DNA of 5,443 bases, taken from contig JAUPKM010000183.1 of assembly GCA_030837445.1 (NCBI GenBank), forward strand, positions 1-5,443. The letters are read 5' to 3'. This document shows, piece by piece, positions 1 to 5,443 of the stretch; position 1 is the stretch's first letter; every line of letters begins with the position of its first letter. The translations under genes and the position numbers were made by a program. The notes under the pieces were generated by a model. It was not told the origin of the DNA. It did not search any database and was given only the letters and a program-made list of their open reading frames with translations. Origin of the DNA: Actinomycetota bacterium. Lineage in GTDB: Bacteria; Actinomycetota; Actinomycetes; S36-B12; UBA10799.

Positions 1-1514
1 GCATCAAGATCGTCGAAGATCGGATGCAACAGGGAGAACGGCACGATGTGCTCTGTGTGGGGCGCCGCGGCTGCGCGCAACGCTGCGTCATGGTCAACCC
101 CGTAGTCGTGGGCGCCGCGAGATCGCTCATACCAATACAGCACCGACACCCACGGGCTCTGCATCGACCGGCACGCCGTCAACGATGCGAGCAGTCTCTC
201 CCTCGAGGGCAGCGTGGGTAGCGCGGACACCGCTTCGCCGAGGGTGTTCGACGACCGGATGTCCCTGGTACGCGTCGGCGGATCTGTCGGGCCACCGCCC
301 AGCGGGCCAAGCTGAAGCCGCAGAACCGCCCCGGCCAGCGTGGGATCGTCGACGTCGGGGTACTTGAGCACCAGCGCGAATGCCGGACGCAGCGGTTCAG
401 CGGCGGGCACGAAACGGAAGTCGTCGCAGCCCAGGCGGCGGCCCACAACATTGGCGACACGTGCGATGGCCACGCGCGAATCGTCGAGGATGTCCGCACG
501 CGCCTGCGGAGCACGCATCCAAGCGTCTTCCCAAGCAAGGCCCGAGATGTAGTCCAGATCGCTGGTGTCCAAATCCATGTGGTGGCCGGCGGCTTGAGCG
601 TAGGTCCGCACGAACAGGGGAAAACCGAAACGTCGTTCACGTTCCCGCTTCAGCAGCGCGTTGTGATCAACCTGAGCGGCGGCTGCCGCGCTGTATCCGT
701 GAGCAGAGGCGAAGCATTCACGCAGCCAGGCGGCCGCTCCAGGCTCAAAACCCACCATGGCTGCGAACGCTCGCTCCTCGGCGCGGACCGCCACGCCACT
801 GCTGTTGATCCGGTTGTACAACTGGACGATCTCGGACAATGACGTCCCCTGCTTCACCACGACCTGCATGTGTCGATTCGGGATGGCGCGAAGACCGTCG
901 ACCATGCGACGCCACAGGTTCTCGCCCACGCCGGACCGCCGCCAATGCGCGTAGTGCTCAGGCCAGGCAGATGTGCCTGACTCGTCAATAGCGGTCAGGC
1001 GCACGAGGTCGCGGACGTCGGCGTCGTAGGCCCTCTGCCGCGCAGGGGAGACTTCCGGGGCCGGCGCAACGCGAACCGGCACGGCGGGAACCGGCACGAA
1101 CAGCGGACGGGATCGAAGCCGGCGAGGGGGTTGGCCGTCGGCTAGTGCGCGGAACTGCGGAACCGCGGCGAGGTTCACCGCCCACGGCACCGGCGACCGC
1201 AGTGCGTCGCGTAGGGCCGTCAGCCGCTGTTGGCCGTCGACGACGAGATACTCCAGGCCGTTCGTGCCCCACTCACGCACCGGCTCCCCGAAGTCGTCGA
1301 TTGGCCCTTCGGGTTGCCAGAGGATGATCGACCCGCAGGGTGTGTCCCACATCAGCGATTCCAGCAGCCGCGACACCGAGTCTCGATGCCACACATGGCC
1401 ACGTTGGAAATGGGGGAGACCGAATCGGCAGGAGGCATCCAGTAGGTCTCCCACGGACACGAAGCCATTCCCGCTACTCGGTGGGAAGTGCTCGCCGAAC
1501 CTGCCATTCGCCAT
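1..1514 (-). CDS. DUF262 (GmrS/SspE-like NTPase) protein with probable C-terminal HNH nuclease, 3'-truncated
   Basis: This frame stays open for 504 codons and runs off the left edge, so the C terminus is missing. Seen: an N-terminal FQRGHVW block (residues 36-42), V-V-D93-G-Q-Q-R97-L-T-A-L, and Y233-N-R-I-N-S-S-G followed by an EE pair. These are the conserved blocks of DUF262. In the GmrSD, BrxU and SspE members of this family the DGQQR motif belongs to the NTP-binding/hydrolysis site. At the edge, E488-H-I-V-P-F-S looks like the first histidine strand of an HNH/DUF1524 nuclease, as in family members that cut modified DNA. A proline/valine-rich segment at about residues 124-155 looks like a linker or insertion. 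ATG 1514 is chosen because the domain begins about 20 residues later and a stop lies in frame at 1547-1545; GTG 1523 is an alternative. No good Shine-Dalgarno precedes ATG 1514. The gene is divergent from pglW. Likely role: phage or foreign-DNA restriction (inference). Confidence 0.88.
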   Translation of the reverse strand, partial: MANGRFGEHFPPSSGNGFVSVGDLLDASCRFGLPHFQRGHVWHRDSVSRLLESLMWDTPCGSIILWQPEGPIDDFGEPVREWGTNGLEYLVVDGQQRLTALRDALRSPVPWAVNLAAVPQFRALADGQPPRRLRSRPLFVPVPAVPVRVAPAPEVSPARQRAYDADVRDLVRLTAIDESGTSAWPEHYAHWRRSGVGENLWRRMVDGLRAIPNRHMQVVVKQGTSLSEIVQLYNRINSSGVAVRAEERAFAAMVGFEPGAAAWLRECFASAHGYSAAAAAQVDHNALLKRERERRFGFPLFVRTYAQAAGHHMDLDTSDLDYISGLAWEDAWMRAPQARADILDDSRVAIARVANVVGRRLGCDDFRFVPAAEPLRPAFALVLKYPDVDDPTLAGAVLRLQLGPLGGGPTDPPTRTRDIRSSNTLGEAVSALPTLPSRERLLASLTACRSMQSPWVSVLYWYERSRGAHDYGVDHDAALRAAAAPHTEHIVPFSLLHPIFDDLD

Positions 1515-1521
1515 GGTTCTC

Positions 1522-1527
1522 ACGGTA
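1522..1527 (-). promoter_or_regulatory. Candidate -10 box for leaderless transcription of the DUF262 gene
   Basis: The minus strand reads TACCGT, then seven bases (GAGAACC), then the ATG at 1514. It fits the actinobacterial -10 pattern TANNNT. The spacing would put the transcript start at or within a base or two of the ATG, the arrangement typical of leaderless mRNAs, which are common in mycobacteria and relatives. The absence of a usable Shine-Dalgarno before this ATG agrees. No TTGAC-like -35 was found at the usual distance. A TANNNT match is frequent by chance, so the call rests mainly on its position. Confidence 0.3.
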
Positions 1528-1560
1528 GTGGGACAGGCGCATGCCTATCGGACCGGCGAG

Positions 1561-1572
1561 CACCCTCCTCCT
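1561..1572 (-). promoter_or_regulatory. Orphan Shine-Dalgarno-like run (AGGAGGAGG) abutting a GTG
   Basis: On the minus strand AGGAGGAGG (1572-1564) is followed immediately by GTG (1563-1561). That GTG would open a short frame of about 29 codons, passing through ATG 1542-1540 and ending at TAG 1476-1474. It would overlap the first codons of the DUF262 gene in another frame. The spacing from the first AGGAGG to the GTG is only three bases, and ATG 1542 is 21 bases away, so neither start is well placed. It could mark a translated leader peptide or be a chance purine run. Confidence 0.15.
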
Positions 1573-1672
1573 AGCTGGGAGCCGCTTCACGTCCTCCCCA
1601 TACAGGAGGCCCGGGAGACCCCCGCCTCAAGTCGGTCCCATCGCCGTCAGGATCCATGCCCGCGGCGAGTTC

Positions 1673-1696
1673 GCGCGGATTCTGCAGATCCGGCGC
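1673..1696. repeat. Inverted repeat with 7-nt loop (GCGCGGAT / ATCCGgCGC)
   Basis: GCGCGGAT (1673-1680) is complementary to ATCCG-g-CGC (1688-1696) over eight pairs with one bulged G, enclosing a seven-base loop (TCTGCAG). It lies in the pglW/DUF262 divergent region. It could be a protein-binding dyad or a hairpin in a long pglW leader. No T tract follows, so it is not an intrinsic terminator. GC-rich DNA yields some such repeats by chance. Confidence 0.35.
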
Positions 1697-1717
1697 CACC
1701 GCGACGTGAACCCGTCC

Positions 1718-1773
1718 CACAGTTGGCGGCTAGAGACGGATGCCCGCTCGCGCCCTGCCGGGCCGCAACTGTG
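1718..1773. repeat. Long inverted repeat (CACAGTTGgCGGC / GCCGCAACTGTG) with 31-nt spacer
   Basis: CACAGTTGGCGGC (1718-1730) and GCCGCAACTGTG (1762-1773) are complementary over twelve pairs with one bulged G; the outer eight bases, CACAGTTG/CAACTGTG, match perfectly. These arms include AT pairs and are unlike the surrounding GC-rich sequence, which makes chance less likely. Arm centres are about 43-44 bp apart, near four helical turns. It sits about 95 bp upstream of the pglW start. It could be a paired operator for a regulator looping the promoter region, or an RNA stem in a pglW leader. No matching regulator gene is visible. Confidence 0.45.
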
Positions 1774-1810
1774 CCGCCCCAACCGGCACCCCTTCGGCCG
1801 ACCCCGCCGG

Positions 1811-1816
1811 TATCGT
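1811..1816 (+). promoter_or_regulatory. Possible -10 box for pglW
   Basis: TATCGT fits the actinobacterial TANNNT -10 pattern on the plus strand. It would start transcription near 1823 and leave a leader of roughly 44 bases before the pglW ATG. No clear -35 was found 16-19 bp upstream. The dyad GTCCCaGGGAC at 1828-1838 would then lie just downstream of the transcript start, a position compatible with repressor binding. This is a weak, position-based call. Confidence 0.22.
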
Positions 1817-1827
1817 GATCAAGGGAT

Positions 1828-1838
1828 GTCCCAGGGAC
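1828..1838. repeat. Short perfect dyad GTCCCAGGGAC near the pglW start
   Basis: GTCCC-A-GGGAC is a perfect 5-1-5 palindrome ending 28 bp before the pglW ATG. It is a plausible small operator half-pair or a chance symmetry. No second copy was noticed elsewhere in the intergenic region. Confidence 0.2.
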
Positions 1839-1866
1839 GGCGCATGCGCAGGCGGGGGTGGCGGGA

Positions 1867-4800
1867 ATGGATCGCGAGTCACCGAACTGGCGACCTATGG
1901 GCGAGCCTGCGACCACCGATGAGGCGGCCGCGCTGGACACCTTCCGCAAGTTACTCCCGCACGACGGTGTGGTGGCCTGGACCAACGTATTCTTCACCGA
2001 CACCCAAGGCGCCTCGCACGAAGTCGATGCGATCCTGCTGTCCCGCAGCGGACTGTTCCTGATCGAGTTCAAGGGTTGGCACGGACAGATCACCGGCAAT
2101 CAGCAGTATTGGACGGTCACCACTGGCGGTGGTCGACGGCGTGAGGAACGCAACCCGCTGAGCGCCACCGACCACAAAGCGAAACGGCTCAAAGGGCTAC
2201 TCGACCATGAGGTTCGCCGAGGCCACGGGTCAGTGCGGCCACCGTTCGTGCAGCCATTGGTGGTGTTGCACGGTCGCGATTCGAAGGTGGGCTTGGTGCC
2301 GCCCGCGAACACCCGCATCTACGCACTCGACGGTTACCACGTCGGCGGGCTCCCACCAATCAGCGACATCATCAGCGGCGGGGCCGCTGACAACCGAGCA
2401 GTCGACGGGCAAAGCTTCCATCTGGCGTTACGACTGTTCGACGTGATCGGAATGCACCGCCGACCAAAGGTCCGCACCATCGGCCTGTATCGCCTGGATG
2501 ACGCAGACCCGATCGACACCGGCGTCGGCTGGTCGGACTATGCCGTGTCACATCCGAGCCTGCGCAATCACCGCTGCCGGATCCGACTGTTCGAATACCC
2601 GCTCGGTGCGTCCAAGTCTGACCGGCAACGCATCACCCGGGCCGCCCGCCGCGAATACCTGCTCACCAACAGCCTGCACCATCACGGCATCACCAGCGCC
2701 CAAGAATTCATCGACGACGGAGAGAACCCGCCGGCGATCGTGTTCCCACTGGAACCCGACGCGCAACCACTGGACGAATGGCTGGCCACCGCCGCCGACC
2801 GGCTCACCCTCACCGACCGGCTCCGGCTGATCCGCGCCATCGCCGAAACCCTCAACTACGCCCACCGCAACGGAATACACCACCGTGGTCTGGGACCCAC
2901 CGCCGTCCGACTCACCCCCGGAACCGCGACCAACGGAGCCGGCGCCGGCTCCGTAACGATCCGCGACTGGCAGACCGGCACCGCCACAGGCGATGAAGAC
3001 GGTACCGCAGACACGGCACTCGTCGGTGTCACCAACGTTCCGGACCTGGCCGACCAATCCCACTGGATCTACCTGGCCCCGGAAGCCCACAGCGTCTCCC
3101 ACCCCGACGGCACGGCGATGGACGTGTACGGACTGGGCTCGTTGGCCTACTTGATTCTCACCGGCGAACCACCGGCGCCGAACTTCGCCGAGCTCGCTAC
3201 CCGGTTGGATACGGGCGGCCTGGATGTGACCACCGACGCCGACGCCCTGCCCGATGACCTGGTCGAGTTGGTGAAGATGGCAACCACCCCGTCGGTGTCC
3301 GAGCGGCTGGCAACCATCGAGGACTTCCTGGACTTCCTCAGCGACGCCGAACGCCTGCAGGTCGGACAGGATCCCGAGCCCGAGCCGATACTCGACCCGC
3401 TGGACGCCACTACCGAGTCCGTTCTGGATGGCGAGTGGCTCGTCGATGAACGACTCGGATCCGGCTCAACCGGCCTGGCTCTGAAAGTGAGCCACGGTAT
3501 CAAGGGCGACCCCGAATACGTGCTAAAGGTCGCCATCGATGAGTCGAAAGCCCAACGGCTCATCGACGAAGCCGAGGTACTCGACTCCCTCGACCATCCA
3601 CTGATCATCAAAGTGATCCAAGGCCCGTTCATGATGCACGGGCGCACCTGCGTGCTGCTGGAATACGCCGGCGGCCCGACCATCGGTCAACGCATCCGCA
3701 GCGACGGTCGGCTGACGTTGGAAAACATGGCCAACTACGGCGCGGACATGTTCGAGATTCTGCGGTACCTCGACGAGTACGGAGTCCACCACCGCGACAT
3801 CAAACCGGACAACTTCGCGGTCCGCCCCGACAGCGCGAAGAAGCCGCGGCTGACGATTTTCGACTTCTCGCTGGCGCGGGAGAAGATGACGAACATCCGC
3901 TCTGGTACCCAGCCCTATCTCGATCCTTTTCTTGGACCGAAGTTCAAGCGTCCCAGTTACGACAGCGCCGCGGAACGTTTCGCGGTGGCCGTCACCCTGT
4001 TTGAGATGGCATGTGGTCACATCCCCTCGTGGGGGGATGGGCAATCCGCGCCGGAACTGATCCACGAGGAGGTCAACGTCACCGCGGACCTGTTCGACGA
4101 CCCCACCGGCGACGCCATGGCGGACTTCTTCCGGCGGGCCCTTGCTCGGCGCGCCACCGACCGGTTCGGCGATATCGATGAAATGGCGAACGCGTGGGGT
4201 CAGATCTTCGCTGCGCCGGTCACCACCGTGGAGGGCACCGAGGTCACCGACGAGGACAGGGAACGGGCCGCGGCCAGCGTCACCGAATCGACCCCATTGG
4301 CCGACGCCGGGCTAACCCCGCACGCACTGTCGGCTGCGCGCCGGCTCCGGTGCGAAACGGTAGCCGACATCATCAGCCTCGACGCGATGGCTATCAACCA
4401 GCAGGTCGGCCTCGGCCAGCGCACCCGCCAAGAGCTGCAGCGCCGCCGCAAACAGTGGACCGACTTGCTGCGCTCCGGCACCTGGGTTGAAGACGGCCCC
4501 GCATACGGGCGATCCGTGGAACACCTCAACACCCGGCTGATCCCGCGCGGCAACGCCTCCAACCGCGACGCCGTCGCCCTTGCCCGAGCCTTGGCCGCCG
4601 ACGCCGACTGGACCCCTCTACGCGAACTGGCCCACAGCGCGAACCTTGACCCGGAGCGGGCCACCCCGGCGATCGAGCAGTTGCGACGTTTCTGGGCGAC
4701 GAAAGTATCCGCGTTTGCCGAAGTAGCCACCGAGGTGCAGGCCTGCCTGGTCGCCGCCGAGGGCATTGCCACGCTCCACGAAGTGGTCGCCTACCTGGTG

Positions 4801-5443
4801 GCCCATCACGGGTCCCAACTACTCGAGGCCAGCGAACGCTATGCCGTCACCGTCCCGCTTGTGCGCGCCGTCGTCGAAGCACAGGATGCGTTGCTGGACG
4901 ACGCCAGCCTCACCTTGGACCGCGCCGAGTCAGCGTTCCGATCCCCGATGCTGCTGGCGTTGACCTCCGACGGCGCCCAACCGGTCAACCAGCGCGTTAT
5001 CCGGGATCTCGGTGCCGCCGTCGATGCCGCGACTGCTGTCGGTGACGGCCTCGTCAGCGCCAGCGACTCCACCGCGCTGGTCACCCCAGCTGCCCTGGAC
5101 ACCGGCGTCAGCGCGGGCAGGTTGGTGCGTCTTGCGGCCAGTGTCAGCGCGGACTCGGATGCGTCCACTCGCGGCGAGTTCTACCGTCGCGGCCTGCCGC
5201 CGAGCGTCACGATTGCTCGGGTCCTGCGCGGCGGTGGAACGTCGATTCTGGCGGTGCAAACGCTGGCCGAGCGGGTCCGCAAACGCTACCCGCAGGCGGC
5301 CACCCTTCCGCCACGCCCAGCGCTCGACGACATCGTCGGCGCAGCTGTTCCCGGGCTGACCTGGGACGGCCACCACTACACACGTGCCCTGTCCGCGTCG
5401 ATGCTGTCCGCCGGTACCCGCGTCACCATGCTCGTCGCCGGCA
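1867..5443 (+). CDS. pglW: PglW, Pgl/type 2 BREX serine/threonine kinase with NERD domain (3'-truncated)
   Basis: Open for 1192 codons to the right edge; from memory full PglW proteins run roughly 1400-1550 residues, so the C terminus is missing. Domains seen: NERD at about 15-130 (E19, D54 and E67-F-K69 as nuclease-like residues); a degenerate kinase-like domain at about 230-505 (H339-R-G341 for HRD, D367-W-Q for DFG, A404-P-E406 kept); an intact-looking kinase at about 520-781 (glycine loop G531-S-G-S-T-G536, K554, E568, H642-R-D644 with N649, D666-F-S668, then G680-T-Q-P-Y-L-D-P-F); an RpoA-CTD-like segment at about 815-860; and a helical region reaching a F1105-Y-R-R-G-L1110 winged-helix-like block. 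In Streptomyces coelicolor PglW is an autophosphorylating kinase needed for phage resistance together with PglX, PglY and PglZ. ATG 1867 is chosen because W8 and the L-P-H-D entry to NERD fall where expected, with a G-rich GGGGGTG six bases upstream. GTG 1858 and ATG 1897 are alternatives. Regulation is probably from the shared divergent region. Confidence 0.92.
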   Translation, partial: MDRESPNWRPMGEPATTDEAAALDTFRKLLPHDGVVAWTNVFFTDTQGASHEVDAILLSRSGLFLIEFKGWHGQITGNQQYWTVTTGGGRRREERNPLSATDHKAKRLKGLLDHEVRRGHGSVRPPFVQPLVVLHGRDSKVGLVPPANTRIYALDGYHVGGLPPISDIISGGAADNRAVDGQSFHLALRLFDVIGMHRRPKVRTIGLYRLDDADPIDTGVGWSDYAVSHPSLRNHRCRIRLFEYPLGASKSDRQRITRAARREYLLTNSLHHHGITSAQEFIDDGENPPAIVFPLEPDAQPLDEWLATAADRLTLTDRLRLIRAIAETLNYAHRNGIHHRGLGPTAVRLTPGTATNGAGAGSVTIRDWQTGTATGDEDGTADTALVGVTNVPDLADQSHWIYLAPEAHSVSHPDGTAMDVYGLGSLAYLILTGEPPAPNFAELATRLDTGGLDVTTDADALPDDLVELVKMATTPSVSERLATIEDFLDFLSDAERLQVGQDPEPEPILDPLDATTESVLDGEWLVDERLGSGSTGLALKVSHGIKGDPEYVLKVAIDESKAQRLIDEAEVLDSLDHPLIIKVIQGPFMMHGRTCVLLEYAGGPTIGQRIRSDGRLTLENMANYGADMFEILRYLDEYGVHHRDIKPDNFAVRPDSAKKPRLTIFDFSLAREKMTNIRSGTQPYLDPFLGPKFKRPSYDSAAERFAVAVTLFEMACGHIPSWGDGQSAPELIHEEVNVTADLFDDPTGDAMADFFRRALARRATDRFGDIDEMANAWGQIFAAPVTTVEGTEVTDEDRERAAASVTESTPLADAGLTPHALSAARRLRCETVADIISLDAMAINQQVGLGQRTRQELQRRRKQWTDLLRSGTWVEDGPAYGRSVEHLNTRLIPRGNASNRDAVALARALAADADWTPLRELAHSANLDPERATPAIEQLRRFWATKVSAFAEVATEVQACLVAAEGIATLHEVVAYLVAHHGSQLLEASERYAVTVPLVRAVVEAQDALLDDASLTLDRAESAFRSPMLLALTSDGAQPVNQRVIRDLGAAVDAATAVGDGLVSASDSTALVTPAALDTGVSAGRLVRLAASVSADSDASTRGEFYRRGLPPSVTIARVLRGGGTSILAVQTLAERVRKRYPQAATLPPRPALDDIVGAAVPGLTWDGHHYTRALSASMLSAGTRVTMLVAG

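Larger units (their letters stand above)
1515..1866. other. Divergent intergenic/regulatory region between the DUF262 gene and pglW
   Basis: This 352-bp gap separates two head-to-head starts. Frames are open across it on both strands, but those seen overlap one of the flanking genes in another frame and encode low-complexity Arg/Pro/Ala-rich peptides with no recognisable motif, as expected of GC-rich noncoding DNA. It holds three dyad symmetries (1673-1696, 1718-1773, 1828-1838), a possible -10 for each flanking gene, and a strong but apparently unused purine run on the minus strand. No tRNA, CRISPR repeat or intrinsic terminator with a T tract was seen. Confidence 0.7.

Noticed and set aside
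1593..1609. CCTCC / GGAGG hairpin with a seven-base loop
   Set aside because: Only five pairs, no T tract and no start codon suitably placed after the GGAGG; likely chance.
1264..1818. Plus-strand open frame of 184 codons over the DUF262 start and the intergenic region
   Set aside because: Antisense to the well-supported DUF262 domain; the product is low-complexity and Arg/Pro/Ser-rich with no motif.
1541..2062. Plus-strand frame of 173 codons entering pglW
   Set aside because: Overlaps the conserved NERD domain in another frame and has no recognisable domain; a GC-rich shadow.
4031..4036. Run of six G in the pglW kinase-2 coding region
   Set aside because: Considered as a phase-variation tract, since pglX of Streptomyces coelicolor is known to switch through a G tract. 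Six bases is too short to support that claim.
2548..4065. Long minus-strand frames (2548-3102, 3147-3683, 3523-4065)
   Set aside because: They lie antisense to PglW kinase domains whose motifs are intact on the plus strand; typical mirror frames of high-GC genes.
1..5443. CRISPR arrays, tRNA genes, insertion-sequence ends or attachment sites
   Set aside because: No regularly spaced repeats, cloverleaf-like sequence, transposase motif or terminal repeats were found on reading both strands.

Overview
The window is GC-rich with a strong G/C bias at third codon positions and long spurious antisense frames. This points to a high-GC actinobacterium; the genus cannot be fixed from this sequence. 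It holds only two genes, arranged head to head and both cut by the window edges, separated by a 352-bp divergent intergenic region.

Left part (1-1514, minus strand): the N-terminal 504 residues of a DUF262 (GmrS/SspE/ParB-like NTPase) protein. It has the family's N-terminal FQRGHVW block, the DGQQR motif and the NRINSSG block. A His-containing EHIVPF motif just before the edge suggests a C-terminal HNH/DUF1524-type nuclease that lies mostly outside the window. Proteins of this architecture include type IV, modification-dependent restriction enzymes.

Middle (1515-1866): no convincing gene. It contains a TANNNT box that fits leaderless transcription of the DUF262 gene, a possible -10 for the rightward gene, three inverted repeats and an unused Shine-Dalgarno-like purine run.

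Right part (1867-5443, plus strand): the first 1192 residues of a very large protein that I identify as PglW, the serine/threonine kinase of the Pgl (phage growth limitation) / type 2 BREX antiphage system. The visible order is: NERD nuclease-related domain, degenerate kinase-like domain, intact-looking kinase domain, RpoA-CTD/helix-hairpin-like segment, and a long helical/winged-helix-like C-terminal region. pglX, pglY and pglZ would be expected beyond the right edge but are not visible.

Taken together, the window looks like the left boundary of a phage-defence island: the signalling kinase of a methylation-based system (Pgl/BREX) beside a divergently transcribed DUF262 restriction-like enzyme. 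In the best-studied analogous arrangement, a BREX locus carrying the GmrSD enzyme BrxU, the two give complementary protection against unmodified and modified phage DNA. Whether that applies here is inference.
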